Shown: piece by piece, positions 46,086-55,804 of the stretch | Layout of the letters: each line of letters starts with the position of its first letter | Position numbering within the stretch: position 1 is the first letter of the stretch | Assembly (NCBI GenBank): GCA_903899985.1 | Contig: CAIULL010000062.1 | Coordinates: 54,389-118,388 of the forward strand | Length of the DNA stretch: 64,000 nt | Reading direction: 5' to 3' | DNA from: an uncultured Schlesneria sp. | GTDB lineage: Bacteria > Planctomycetota > Planctomycetia > Planctomycetales > Planctomycetaceae | Notes under the pieces: model-generated | What the model saw: only the letters and a program-made list of their open reading frames with translations | What the model was told of the DNA's origin: nothing | Databases searched by the model: none | Made by a program: the position numbers and the translations under genes

Positions 46086-46595
46086 ATGCCTCCGCAAATG
46101 ATTTACAGTTTGGACAATATCGACTTTGACAAACCGGTGTTTACGCTAGAAGAAATCCGTCAGGTCAATCCGCAGCGATACGAGATGGAGCAATTGACGG
46201 CGATCCTTTACGTCGATCGTGAAGGAAACGGCGTCATCGGTTATAAAGACATTACGCCAAATGAGTTCTGGGTCAGAGGCCACATGCCTGACTTCCCGCT
46301 TATGCCCGGTGTTGTCCTCTGTGAATGTGCGGCTCAACTCGCCGGGTTCTATGCTCGGAAATACGAACTGCTGCAAGGAGATTTTCTGGGTTTCGGCGGA
46401 ATGGAAGAAGTCCGTTTCCGTTCGCCCGTGTTTGTCGGTGATCGATTGCTGATCATGGTCAAAATGACAAAGCTGCGGCCAGGCCGTCGAGCAGAATTCG
46501 CGTTTCAAGGGTTTGTGAAAGAGAAAATGGTGTTCAGCGGAGTCATGATCGGAGTCCCCATTCACCGTGACCGCCCGCAATCGGGTGACGAATAA
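46086..46595 (+). CDS. FabZ/FabA-like 3-hydroxyacyl-ACP dehydratase
   Basis: This 169-residue hot-dog-fold protein has the active-site motif HMPDFPLMPGVVLCE, with His66 and Glu80 in the expected FabZ positions (H-x-P-x-x-P-x-MPG, about 14 residues to Glu), followed by AAQLAGFYA and FRSPVFVGDRL. It should dehydrate 3-hydroxyacyl-ACP in fatty acid or polyketide synthesis. It is slightly longer than FabZ (about 150). The stop TAA is one base from the trmB start, so the two genes are likely cotranscribed. AAGGA lies upstream. Whether it is the main FabZ of the cell cannot be told here. Confidence 0.85.
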   Translation: MPPQMIYSLDNIDFDKPVFTLEEIRQVNPQRYEMEQLTAILYVDREGNGVIGYKDITPNEFWVRGHMPDFPLMPGVVLCECAAQLAGFYARKYELLQGDFLGFGGMEEVRFRSPVFVGDRLLIMVKMTKLRPGRRAEFAFQGFVKEKMVFSGVMIGVPIHRDRPQSGDE

Positions 46596-46596
46596 G

Positions 46597-47226
46597 ATGA
46601 GTACCATGTCTCAGCCAGTCGTTGATCTGCGACCCTACTTTACACCCCTCGCTGAATTCGAAGGACTGCTCGATTGGAAGTCAGTCTTCGGCAACGACCA
46701 CCCCGTTGAACTTGATCTCGGATGTGGTCGAGGCAAATTCCTGCTCGATTCCAGCCTGAATCGACCAGAAACCAATTGGCTTGGTGTTGAACTCGATTAC
46801 ACCGAAGGACGCCGAGCGGCAAAACGGCTGGCGAAACGGGAACTTCCCAACGCACGCGTGATCGGTGGTGACGCAAAGCAGTTCCTGACGAACCAGGTCG
46901 CATCACATTCCGTTGCAGCGGCTCATGTCTATTTTCCTGACCCCTGGTGGAAACGGAAACATACGAAGCGTCGACTGTTTACCGATGAATTCGCCGACAT
47001 GCTAGCCAGGGTCGTCAAGCACGATGGTTTCGTCCATTCGTGGACCGACGTCGGAGATTATTTCGAGGTGATTTCGTCGTTGATGAATCATCACGTTGAA
47101 TTCGTGGCAGAGACTCCACCCCCCGAACCTGCCGGTGCCAGTGATATGGACTTCTTGACGAATTTCCATCGTCGTGGCCGAAAGATGGGCTGCAACATCT
47201 ACCGAGGCCTCTGGCGACGAAAATAG
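46597..47226 (+). CDS. trmB: tRNA (guanine(46)-N7)-methyltransferase
   Basis: This 209-residue protein has the SAM-binding motif LGCGRGKF (41-48) and the TrmB signature FPDPWWKRKHTKRR (about 113-126). It methylates G46 in the variable loop of tRNAs. The start at 46597 lies one base after the FabZ-like stop; an in-frame ATG at 46567 would overlap that gene. It is followed by a hairpin-rich element (47257-47420). Confidence 0.92.
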   Translation: MSTMSQPVVDLRPYFTPLAEFEGLLDWKSVFGNDHPVELDLGCGRGKFLLDSSLNRPETNWLGVELDYTEGRRAAKRLAKRELPNARVIGGDAKQFLTNQVASHSVAAAHVYFPDPWWKRKHTKRRLFTDEFADMLARVVKHDGFVHSWTDVGDYFEVISSLMNHHVEFVAETPPPEPAGASDMDFLTNFHRRGRKMGCNIYRGLWRRK

Positions 47227-47256
47227 ACGCGAAACCCGCACAACGTCTTACAAGTC

Positions 47257-47420
47257 TTGTGCCACTGCTTGACCGTCCTCGGTCAAGCAGTGCTCTTGGC
47301 TCTAAGACCGGCATGCAAAAGACACTGCTTCTCCGAGGACTCGGTCAAGCAGTGCACTTCGGTCTAAAATCAACCGGTCGAAGACACTGCTTCTCCGAGG
47401 ACTCCTAAGCAGTGGCACAA
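47257..47420. mobile_element. MITE-like hairpin element behind trmB
   Basis: The 164-bp element is bounded by a perfect 14-bp inverted repeat (TTGTGCCACTGCTT at the left end). Inside are three hairpins that share CACTGCTT/AAGCAGTG. The first has a perfect 13-bp stem and 4-nt loop (47263-47275 / 47280-47292); the others are at 47323-47354 and 47385-47414. A related copy starts at 58875. It contains no gene. It may also act as a terminator for trmB. No target-site duplication is evident. Confidence 0.65.
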
Positions 47421-47459
47421 ATCACGGACTTCTCACATCAAACTGACCGTCATCACGGC

Positions 47460-48242
47460 TCAAGCAACGACAGCGTTTGCAATTCTCGCATCTTCCTGAT
47501 CGATCAGCTTAAAAAATAATTCGTCTAAACTCGGCTGATCGTGCTGGTCTGCCAGTTCCTTGACCGACCCCGCTGCGAGGATTTTACCGCGATAAATGAT
47601 CGCGATCCGGTGACACAGCTTCTGAACTTCGCTCATAATATGAGTCGAATAGATAATACACTTCCCCTGATCCCGTAGCGCCCCGACTTCATCGATCACG
47701 TTTCTGGCGACCAGCACATCCAGTCCAGACGTCGGTTCATCAAAAATCAACACCGGCGGATCATGAATCATCGCCCTGGCAATCGAAACTTTTTGCTTCA
47801 TCCCTGTCGACATTTTTGAACCGAGCGTATTCCGGATTGATGCCATCTTCAGTCGTTCGAACAAGATGGCAATGCGTTCTTGCAGTTGAACTTCAGGAAT
47901 CCCATACAGTCGACCGAAATGCTCGACCATTTCCCAGGCAGTCATGCGATCATAAATACCGGTATTATTCGAGAGAAACCCCGTCCGCGCCCGAACGTCC
48001 TGGGGATTGGTGGCGACATCATATCCCGCAACAAGCGCTCGACCGCTTGTCGGTTTCAAAACCGTGCTCAGGATCCGTAAACAGGTCGTCTTCCCGGCAC
48101 CGTTCGGACCAAGCAGACCAAAAACTTCGCCAGGTTTGACCTCAAAACTGACATGGTCAAGCGCCGTGAACGGACCCGTCCGCAGGTCAGGAAATTGTTT
48201 CGTTAATTGCTCAACGACGATCATCGCAGGGTTGTGATTCAT
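47460..48242 (-). CDS. ABC transporter ATP-binding protein, NatA type
   Basis: This 260-residue ATPase has Walker A GPNGAGKT (45-52), the signature segment [15 protein letters not shown], Walker [13 protein letters not shown] and a conserved H-loop ([12 protein letters not shown]). This is the NatA-like group that pairs with an ABC-2 membrane protein for ion, lipid or polymer export. No permease is adjacent; the ABC-2 permease at 55.8 kb is more than 7 kb away on the opposite strand. The ATG at 48224 is an alternative start. Confidence 0.88.
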   Translation of the reverse strand: MNHNPAMIVVEQLTKQFPDLRTGPFTALDHVSFEVKPGEVFGLLGPNGAGKTTCLRILSTVLKPTSGRALVAGYDVATNPQDVRARTGFLSNNTGIYDRMTAWEMVEHFGRLYGIPEVQLQERIAILFERLKMASIRNTLGSKMSTGMKQKVSIARAMIHDPPVLIFDEPTSGLDVLVARNVIDEVGALRDQGKCIIYSTHIMSEVQKLCHRIAIIYRGKILAAGSVKELADQHDQPSLDELFFKLIDQEDARIANAVVA

Positions 48243-48372
48243 ATTTTGGAGTGCTCGTTATGCAAACAAGATCACATTTCAACCTGGAATGCCAGCAAGC
48301 CGGCCAGAAAACAAAATGACATTCCGAATAACTGCCGGTCTCTCTGCTTGACCACCTGACACGGAAAGACCG

Positions 48373-48801
48373 TCAACGAAACAGATTTACGAAACGGATG
48401 AGCATCAGTGTGAAAATTCCGGGCCCCAACTCGGGCTTCTCTGCTCGCAGCTTGTCTGTATAGGTTTGCAGGTCCTCGCCCGTATCAACCCAAATACACT
48501 CGCGCCAAGGAACATGTTTGCCGCAGCCACAGCAAAAGGTACGATCCGCCAGATACAAGTACGGGTTTTTCAAATAGCTGCGAATAATCTCTTCAGGCAT
48601 TCCCGTGAGGGTTCCACACTTCTTGTGCCTGTAGACCTGCGGAACTCCTTCGAGCGATTCATCAAACCGTTCCTCGTCTGGCAACGTCACATATTCGGCC
48701 TGCTGACCGTCCGGCTGCAATTTGGTGTGTTCCCTCTCATGCTGCGCGTAAACCGTTGAGGCGACATATTCATGGCAATAAGGACAACGGATCGTATCCA
48801 T
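48373..48801 (-). CDS. Zinc-finger-like small protein, function unknown
   Basis: This 142-residue protein begins with IRCPYCHEYVASTVYAQHER, a CxxC followed by HxxxH spacing, and has a second cysteine cluster CCGCGKHVPWREC plus an isolated HKKCGT. The last 25 residues are hydrophobic (GIFTLMLIRFVNLF). It most likely binds zinc. It stands alone between the ABC ATPase and the tandem repeat array. Its role is unknown. Confidence 0.7.
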   Translation of the reverse strand: MDTIRCPYCHEYVASTVYAQHEREHTKLQPDGQQAEYVTLPDEERFDESLEGVPQVYRHKKCGTLTGMPEEIIRSYLKNPYLYLADRTFCCGCGKHVPWRECIWVDTGEDLQTYTDKLRAEKPELGPGIFTLMLIRFVNLFR

Positions 48802-50698
48802 GATTCACTTCCATCTCCGCACGTTTAAGGTCCGTGGATCGTACTGCAAACCGTTGTGCTTCCCTTTTCGGTCGATATCGGTTTGTGATGTTACGAATTT
48901 GATTTCGAATTCTCCAACAGTCGGGCTCTCGGCGAAACAGCATTTTCGACAAAAAGCAACGTCCCTGGAGTCGATGGAATGATCACAAGATCAAATTGAG
49001 CAACGATGTGATTTTTGGCCAACATTGGCGATTTCAAGTCTCTTGTCGAGATTCACGTCGAAATCCGCTTGGCCAACAATGATGACCAAGTCTGGAAACG
49101 GCTCAGACAACGACCTTTGGGCAACAATGTGATTTTTGGCCAACATTGGTGATTCCAAGCCTCTTGTCGACATTTGCATCGAAATCCGCTTGGACAACAA
49201 TGATGACCAAGTCTGAAAAAGCTTAGCCAACGACCGTTGGGCAACAATGTGATTTTTGGCCAACATTGGTGATTCCAAGCCTCTTGTCGAGATTCGCATC
49301 GAAATCCGCTTGGCCAACAATGATGACCAAGTCTGGAAACGGCTCAGACAGCGACCTTTGGGCAACAATGTGATTTTTGGCCAACATTGGTGATTTCGAG
49401 TCTCTTGTCGAGATTCGCATCGAAATCCGCTTGGCCAACAATGATGACCAAGCCTGGAAACGGCTCAGACAGCGACCTTTGGGCAACAATGTGATTTTTG
49501 GCCAACATTGGTGATTCCAAGCCTCTTGTCGAGATTCGCATCGAAATCCGCTTGGCCAACAATGATGACCAAGCCTGAAAAAGCTTAGCCAATGACCGTT
49601 GGGCAACAATGTGATTTTTGGCCAACATTGGTGATTTCAAGTCTCTTGTCGAGATTCGCATCGAAATCCGCTTGGCCAACAATGATGGCCAAGTTTGAAA
49701 ACGGCTCAGACAACGACCGTTGGGCAACAATGCGATTTTTGGCCAACATTGGTGATTCCAAGCCTCTTGTCGAGATTCGCATCGAAATCCGCTTGGCCAA
49801 CAATGATGACCAAGTCTGGAAACGGCCCAGACAACGACCGTTGGGTAACAATGCGATTTTTGGCCAATATTGGTGATTTCAAGCCCATCTTCCAGATTCG
49901 CATGGAAATCTGCTTGGGCAACAATGATGACAGGAGGCGGTCGAGTCAAAAACGTCGAAACAAGCCATGACCTTCGTCACCGTTGTACGAGCGTCTCCTG
50001 ACGCCGTGTAAACTCGACCGCCCCCTCTGGGGAGACGACGAACCGCAACGACCCGCCCGCCGCACCCTCAACCGGACGACGAGGCGAGTCAAATAAAATG
50101 AATTCCAGAATGTCAAAGATCAAAGTCGCTGTAGTACGTCGCAAACCCGAAACAAGCCTTGAACGACGAAAGTTGACCTCACAGGAACGGAAATCGTTGA
50201 ATCCGCCCTGCTGCTCGCAACTCGGTCGCCACTTCGGCGTACTCCTGGCAGCCCTTCGCCTGAAATCAGTACGCCACCCTACACACGTCAAAATTATCAC
50301 ACGATATTTTAAAACAGCAACAGATAAAGAACGTATTTTCTTAACGTTTGGAAGGTGCTCATGGAATCAGACGCTCTCCAACGGCGATCGGAACTTCTGC
50401 CGTTGAACGTCGATATAGTCGAGATGACATGGTCGAGATGACAGAGAACGCATGCACACATTGCGATTGTTGTTTCACAGACTTCAAAGTTCTCAGCCGA
50501 TGCCGCGTGCCTCAGATAAATAGCGACATAATAAACATTGAAGAAACAACTTACGTCATCCGCGCGGCATATCAAAAAGCGATGGCACGGCTGAACGCCT
50601 TGAGTCAACGGCATCCTTGACACGTCGAATTTCAGTGAACAAAATCCCACACGCGTCGCAGGAAACGATTGAAAACTCTCTATTCGGAGATCCGCACC
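48802..50698. other. 1.9-kb gene-poor stretch with tandem array
   Basis: The left 200 bp show nothing. The 121-bp tandem array fills 49000-49937. The remaining 760 bp contain an inverted repeat (GGCGGTCGAGT at 49936-49946 with its complement at 50012-50022) and several weak open frames on both strands (for instance 50348-50620 plus), none with a convincing ribosome site or recognisable domain. Confidence 0.5.
49000..49937. repeat. Tandem repeat array, eight units of 120-121 bp
   Basis: Units begin at GCAACAATG at or near 49000, 49121, 49241, 49362, 49483, 49603, 49724 and 49845; the last is cut short. Each holds ATTTTTGGCCAACATTGG, TCTTGTCGAGATTCGCATCG and TTGGCCAACAATGATGACC. Two unit types exist. 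The second and fifth units are 120 bp and carry CTGAAAAAGCTTAGCC, where the others have CTGGAAACGGCTCAG or a close form. The order suggests a three-unit higher-order repeat. Function is unknown. Confidence 0.95.
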
Positions 50699-51247
50699 AT
50701 GCCTACTTTCGCTCGCACACTCGACATCCCACAGGGTTTTAGTTTCAAAAGAGATAAGCAGACCCCGGTTGGTCATGTTCTCAACCTCACGATTGGAGGC
50801 ACGACATTACGTCCGGATTTGACCATCGTTAGCCCGGAAGGTTTACCATCATTTGCGGCAGTGGGTGTTCTTTCGAAGTTCACATGGGACACCGGAGCTA
50901 CTGATCCGATGAACTTGACCGTACAATTATCCACTGCAAACGCACAAGCCGCGGGTGGAATCCCCAGCGGAACCAACGTTGCTGTCGTGTTCCAGGTCGT
51001 CGTCTTCGAGTACGACCCCATCAAAAAGAAATACTTTAAATCCTTCTTCCAGAATGCCTCGTTAAATGGGCTGATCGACAATACGGCGTCCCCCACCAGT
51101 TTTTCTTTGGCGAGCCAACCGTCAACCGAAGTCGCCAACCCCGCTAACGTTGCACTCAAACTGGTTATTCGGCCACAAGGGGCGGCGCAGACAATCAGTA
51201 TCGGAACTGACGCAAAAACCATTGTCAAAACATGGGGACCGGCATGA
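50699..51247 (+). CDS. Beta-rich protein of unknown function
   Basis: This 182-residue protein is recognised only by its composition: few charged runs, many Thr, Val, Gly and Ala, and alternating beta-strand patterns (VLNLTIGGTTLRPDLTIVSP, NVAVVFQVVVFEYDP). There is no signal peptide or membrane segment. I do not recognise a family. It has a good ribosome site (GGAG nine bases before the ATG at 50699). It is followed by a perfect 18-bp inverted repeat and a terminator. It has no neighbour on the same strand closer than 340 bp. Confidence 0.7.
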   Translation: MPTFARTLDIPQGFSFKRDKQTPVGHVLNLTIGGTTLRPDLTIVSPEGLPSFAAVGVLSKFTWDTGATDPMNLTVQLSTANAQAAGGIPSGTNVAVVFQVVVFEYDPIKKKYFKSFFQNASLNGLIDNTASPTSFSLASQPSTEVANPANVALKLVIRPQGAAQTISIGTDAKTIVKTWGPA

Positions 51248-51294
51248 AACATGGCCGACGGGCCGACGATGACTTAAGTCACAGTCAAAAACCC

Positions 51295-51336
51295 CGCTGT
51301 AATGAAAGCTTGAAAGTGCAAGCTTTCATTACAGCG
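51295..51336. repeat. Perfect 18-bp inverted repeat (hairpin)
   Basis: CGCTGTAATGAAAGCTTG at 51295-51312 is the exact reverse complement of 51319-51336 with a 6-nt loop. No T run follows directly, so it is not a standard terminator; one lies just behind. Confidence 0.85.
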
Positions 51337-51347
51337 AATTGACCGGC

Positions 51348-51390
51348 AGAAACCGCCAGAAAGCGACGCTTCCTGGCGGTTTCTTTTTTG
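51348..51390 (+). terminator. Rho-independent terminator after the beta-rich protein gene
   Basis: A stem of 11-12 bp (GAAACCGCCAG / CTGGCGGTTTC) with an inner AAGCG/CGCTT pair is followed by TTTTTT. Confidence 0.85.
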
Positions 51391-51587
51391 TCCGTTTGTA
51401 AGACGAAAGCACGGTCACGCCAAAACTTACTGGCCAACAATGCGAATTCTCGTGGGTCAGCGTCTTTCGTGATCACCCGACCGACCGGCGATCGCCCAGG
51501 CATCGGTCTGGATCGAACTGGGTTTCATGCGATAATCATCCGTCGTTCACGGTCGTGTCACCTGATCAGCACGAGGATTATTCGCAG

Positions 51588-52289
51588 ATGCCGACGTTCA
51601 TCCGAATTCTCATCCCCTGCTTATTGTCCCTGGGATTGATTTCAGGGTGTGCCGTCTGGTCAAAAGGACCTGTTCTGACTGAGGATCCCGTCCCCCGCAT
51701 GGCGGATGGATCGAAGGAAGTTGTCGTCATTCGTCGAGCCCCCGAAGCGGGAGGGGACTTGACGATCGGATGGATTCCCCTGTCAACGCTGGAAGCGTCC
51801 CTGTGGAACGCTTCAAACCCTCCAGACTCAAACTCACACTCGGTCAAACCTTTGATCGAGAATTTCGAGTACTGCAAAATAAAAGCAGTCATGCAAAGTC
51901 CGAATTCCGATGGGGAATCCCATTCCATTTCTCTGGAAAGTCAGTCTTCTCTCAGTGACTCGACCGGAACAACCGGCGTGACCCTCGCCGGACGGATTGT
52001 TTCGGTCGATGACAATTCGATCGTGCTCGCGGATGCGGTCACGATTGAAGAACCATCGGCCCGATCGGTCGGCATACGGACGGGAGGAAAGAATCCCTTT
52101 AAAAGCCGATTATTCAAAAATGCTGCAGTTCTCGTTCAACCGGTTTCCATTCCGGGCGAGGTTCACATCGAACTGCGAAACATCAAAGTGATCGAGAGTA
52201 TTGACGCCGAAACCTGGCCTTCCATACGTCAGGCACATTTTGAAAGGATTGGAATCGACTTCGATTTCAATCTTCCGCAATCGCGTTAA
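51588..52289 (+). CDS. Lipoprotein of unknown function
   Basis: This 233-residue protein starts with MPTFIRILIPCLLSLGLISG then Cys (lipobox LISGC). The mature part has two segments of ordinary composition and no motif I recognise (VIRRAPEAGGDLTIGWIPL, GRIVSVDDNSIVLADAVTIE). The latter looks like a small beta-barrel of the SH3/OB kind. The start at 51588 is chosen because it creates the lipobox; the ATG at 51555 adds eleven residues without function. Confidence 0.65.
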   Translation: MPTFIRILIPCLLSLGLISGCAVWSKGPVLTEDPVPRMADGSKEVVVIRRAPEAGGDLTIGWIPLSTLEASLWNASNPPDSNSHSVKPLIENFEYCKIKAVMQSPNSDGESHSISLESQSSLSDSTGTTGVTLAGRIVSVDDNSIVLADAVTIEEPSARSVGIRTGGKNPFKSRLFKNAAVLVQPVSIPGEVHIELRNIKVIESIDAETWPSIRQAHFERIGIDFDFNLPQSR

Positions 52290-52508
52290 GTTTCGTATTC
52301 CGCACAGACAGTGGATTGCAACAGGATTCGTCAGTAAGTGACGTGCGATATCTCGTCACCAGATATCCTCGACAAATTCAATCCATGAAATGTAGCGGAG
52401 GCTCACGGAGTGCTTCGTGGCTGGACTCACGAGGATTTCGATGGGATGATTCACGACGTTAAAATGTCGCTCCGAAAACTCGCACCGAAGAAATTCTCGA
52501 TCCAGACT

Positions 52509-55500
52509 ATGAAAACTTCTTCCACCAGCAGTCGTTTTATTCTTAGTGTCACGCTGTTGATCTTCAGTCTTCCACCGCTGCAATCCGTTGCTCAGGATCG
52601 CGTTGAATTTAACCGCGATATCCGGCCGATTCTTTCGGATTATTGCTACTCATGTCACGGCCCCGACGAAAAGTCTCGGCAAGCCAGCCTGCGGCTGGAT
52701 GTTCCCGACGCTCCAAAAGCAGCACTCCCCTCCGGAAAGACTGCAATTGTCCCAGGCAATGTTGCCGACAGTGAGCTTGTCCGACGAATTTTGACCGCCG
52801 ACCCGAACGAACGGATGCCGCCTGTCGACAGCAGTAAACAACTGACGCCGACCCAGATCGATCTGCTGAAACGATGGGTCGCCCAAGGGGCCGAATACCA
52901 GAAGCATTGGTCGTTTGATGCCCCGAAGCGGCCTCGGCTCGAAAATGTTCGGGATGAACTGGCGCTCGGGCCAATTGATTCGTTCATACATCACCGATTG
53001 CAACTGGAAGGATTAAAACCGTCGCCACCGGCTGACAAGGAACGGCTCATTCGCCGCATCACACTCGATTTGACAGGAACTCCTCCGACGCTGAACGAAA
53101 TCGATCACTTTCTGGCGGACGATTCCCCCGATGCCTATGAAAAGGTTGTGGACCGATTGCTCGCTTCGCCACGTTACGGCGAGCGGATGGCGCTCGACTG
53201 GCTTGATGCTGCCCGTTATGCCGATACGCACGGCTTTAATAACGACACGACGCGTTACATGTGGCGCTGGCGAGACTGGACAATTGATGCCTTTAACGCC
53301 GGAATGCCCTTTGATCAATTTGTGACCGAGCAACTTGCGGGGGATTTGTTGCCCAACCCGACCCTCGAACAGCGGATTGCCACGGGGTTCAACCGCAATC
53401 ACGTCATCAATTCCGAAGGGGGGATCATCCCCGAAGAATACCGGGTCGAATACGTGGCGGATCGGGTTCACACGACCGCAACGATTTTTCTCGGGCTGTC
53501 GATGGGTTGTGCCCGCTGCCACGATCACAAGTTCGACCCGATTACCCAGCGGGAATATTACCAGTTCTTCGCCTTCTTCAACCAGTTGAATGAACAGGGC
53601 GAGGCGGGCCGGGTTGGAAATGCTGAACCGACGATCAAAGCCCCCACGCGAAGTCAGTCCGAACGACAAGCAATGCTGTCGCAACATCTCGCGGATCTCG
53701 ACCAGAAACTGCAGCAGCGCATCGCGGAGACAACCCGGTCGATGCCCGAATGGGAACCGAAACTGCGCTCGACAATTGTCACGAATGTCAGCGAAAAGCC
53801 CCCGCTTCTGCGTTGGACGCTGGACGAAACAGCGGGAACTGAAGTCAGCGAGTTTCGGGACCCTCTACGAAAAGGTCAAGTGATTGGTAAAGGAGACTGG
53901 GTCGCTGGCAAAGTGAACGGCGCCATCAAGCTTGACGGAAAGTCGCACATCGAAGCGGGTGATCTGGCGTCTTTTGAACGGACCGATCGTTTCTCATTGG
54001 GGGCCTGGGTCAACGTCGAAAATAAAGAAGGGGCGACCGTCATCTCGCGAATGGACGACGAGAACGCTTTTCGAGGGTTCGACCTGTTATTAGTCAGCGG
54101 AAAGTTGACGGCGCACCTGATCCATCGCTGGCCCGACGAAGCGCTGCACGTTGTGTCACGTACCGAAGTCCCGATCAATCAATGGAAACATGTCTTCGTA
54201 ACCTACGATGGCTCGTCGAAAGGCGAAGGGCTGAAACTGTATATCGACGGTCAAAGGCAAGAGGTCGAAATCACCAACAATCTTTTGACGGCGACCACGA
54301 TCACCACGAAACCACTGCGGATTGGACGACGAACATCGGGTTCACCGTTCAAAGGGATGATCGACGATGTTCGCGTTTACGACTGCGAACTTTCGCCGGA
54401 GGAAGTTCAGGCGATTGCCGCTCAGGACAGCCTGCCCGACCTGCTGGCGATCGCTCCCGAACAGCGAAACGCCGCGCAGAATTTGACGATCGTCAAAGCC
54501 TGGCTCAATCGATTTGATCCCGACTTCCAATCGACGACGGCCGCACGCGCCGAATGGGAAAAACAGCGGACCGAACTGGATAAAACGGTCCCGTCGGCAA
54601 TGGTGATGCAGGAAATGCCTCAACCACGTACCACCTTTTTCCTGAAGCGAGGCCAGTACGATGCCCCGGGTGATGAAGTGAAAGCAGACGTTCCAGCCAG
54701 TCTGCCCCGTTTTCCTGGTGACTCACCTCGAAATCGACTGGGGCTGGCGCAGTGGCTGTTGTTGCCGGAACATCCATTGACCGCGCGTGTCGCAGTCAAT
54801 CGTGCCTGGATGCAGTTCTTTGGCAACGGACTGGTCGAAACTGTGGAAGATTTTGGTTCGCAGGGACAATGGCCGGTGAATCTGGATCTGCTCAACTGGC
54901 TTGCTGCCGAGTACGCGGGGCTTCCCGACGGACAAACCAGTTCAGACCAACCTCGATCACGATGGGACACAAAACGCCTGCATCGACAAATGGTTTGTTC
55001 AGCGACGTATCGACAGTCTTCGCGAGCTTCGCGGGAATTGCACGAACGAGATCCCTCGAACAAACTGCTGGCACGGGGTCCACGATTTCGGCTGCAGGCC
55101 GAAATGATCCGCGATAACGCACTCGCCCTGGCCGGGCTGTTGAGCGATCGGACTGGTGGTCCAAGCGTCTCACCTTACCAGCCAGCGGGGTTGTGGGACG
55201 ACGTGGCGGTCGGAGCTGACTACGAAGGAACCGTTTACAAGCAAGACAAGGGAGAAGGTCTTTATCGCCGCAGCATGTACACCTTCTGGAAGCGGACTTG
55301 TCCGCCCCCGGGGCTGAACACGTTCGATGCCCCCGAACGCGAGGTCTGTACCGCTCGTCGATCACGCACGAATACTCCGCTGCAGGCGCTCGTCCTGCTG
55401 AATGACCCGACATATCTCGAGGCCTCTCGTCGACTGGCCGAACGAGTGATTCACGAAGGGGGACCGACACCCGAATCGCGCCTCACCTTCGCGTTCCGCC

Positions 55501-55721
55501 TGGCCATGTCACGAAAGCCCACGCCACCAGAGGCACAGGTGCTGCTCAAAACTTATCAGCAGCGACTTGTTCATTACCAGCAAGATCCTGCGGGTGCCAG
55601 GGGACTGATCTCGATTGGAGATTCTGCCCGTGATGAAACCATTGGTGACATCGATCTTGCCGCCTGGACGTCAGTCATGAGTTTGATTCTGAATCTGGAT
55701 GAAGTCATCACGAAGGGGTAG
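52509..55721 (+). CDS. Exported PSCyt1-DUF1549-LamG-DUF1553 protein
   Basis: The protein has 1070 residues and a signal peptide ending near SVAQD. Residues 31-135 are the planctomycete cytochrome C-like domain with the haem-type motif CYSCH (46-50). Then comes DUF1549 (about 165-375), including ARYADTHGFNND and a second CARCHDHKFDPITQREY motif. Residues about 440-610 are a LamG/concanavalin-like sandwich (WTLDETAGTEVSEF, FSLGAWVN, IDDVRVYDCELSPEEVQ), and from about 750 the DUF1553 domain (HPLTARVAVNRAWMQFFGNGLVET, NTPLQALVLLNDPTYLE). Such proteins are abundant in planctomycetes and are usually next to a DUF1501 gene, which is absent here. A role in polysaccharide breakdown is often supposed for them. 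The start at 52509 gives the signal peptide. Confidence 0.9.
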   Translation: MKTSSTSSRFILSVTLLIFSLPPLQSVAQDRVEFNRDIRPILSDYCYSCHGPDEKSRQASLRLDVPDAPKAALPSGKTAIVPGNVADSELVRRILTADPNERMPPVDSSKQLTPTQIDLLKRWVAQGAEYQKHWSFDAPKRPRLENVRDELALGPIDSFIHHRLQLEGLKPSPPADKERLIRRITLDLTGTPPTLNEIDHFLADDSPDAYEKVVDRLLASPRYGERMALDWLDAARYADTHGFNNDTTRYMWRWRDWTIDAFNAGMPFDQFVTEQLAGDLLPNPTLEQRIATGFNRNHVINSEGGIIPEEYRVEYVADRVHTTATIFLGLSMGCARCHDHKFDPITQREYYQFFAFFNQLNEQGEAGRVGNAEPTIKAPTRSQSERQAMLSQHLADLDQKLQQRIAETTRSMPEWEPKLRSTIVTNVSEKPPLLRWTLDETAGTEVSEFRDPLRKGQVIGKGDWVAGKVNGAIKLDGKSHIEAGDLASFERTDRFSLGAWVNVENKEGATVISRMDDENAFRGFDLLLVSGKLTAHLIHRWPDEALHVVSRTEVPINQWKHVFVTYDGSSKGEGLKLYIDGQRQEVEITNNLLTATTITTKPLRIGRRTSGSPFKGMIDDVRVYDCELSPEEVQAIAAQDSLPDLLAIAPEQRNAAQNLTIVKAWLNRFDPDFQSTTAARAEWEKQRTELDKTVPSAMVMQEMPQPRTTFFLKRGQYDAPGDEVKADVPASLPRFPGDSPRNRLGLAQWLLLPEHPLTARVAVNRAWMQFFGNGLVETVEDFGSQGQWPVNLDLLNWLAAEYAGLPDGQTSSDQPRSRWDTKRLHRQMVCSATYRQSSRASRELHERDPSNKLLARGPRFRLQAEMIRDNALALAGLLSDRTGGPSVSPYQPAGLWDDVAVGADYEGTVYKQDKGEGLYRRSMYTFWKRTCPPPGLNTFDAPEREVCTARRSRTNTPLQALVLLNDPTYLEASRRLAERVIHEGGPTPESRLTFAFRLAMSRKPTPPEAQVLLKTYQQRLVHYQQDPAGARGLISIGDSARDETIGDIDLAAWTSVMSLILNLDEVITKG

Positions 55722-55804
55722 AGAGCCGAACGATTAGATGCTAATGTCTTTATTCAGTTTCGCATCAGATGGCATCAAAAGCCGGGCTTCCAGGATTGTC
55801 GATC

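Noticed and set aside
49000..49937. Array considered as a CRISPR
   Set aside because: Units are 121 bp and nearly identical throughout; there are no short repeats separated by unique spacers and no cas gene.
49344..49949. 201-codon minus-strand frame in the tandem array, and similar frames on both strands
   Set aside because: The repeat unit is 121 bp, so the frame changes with each unit. Open frames exist in several phases and on both strands with no ribosome site, so none is likely to be a gene.
50348..50620. 90-codon frame with cysteines (HCDCC)
   Set aside because: No ribosome site or family; a longer frame runs on the opposite strand over the same bases. Kept only as a possibility.
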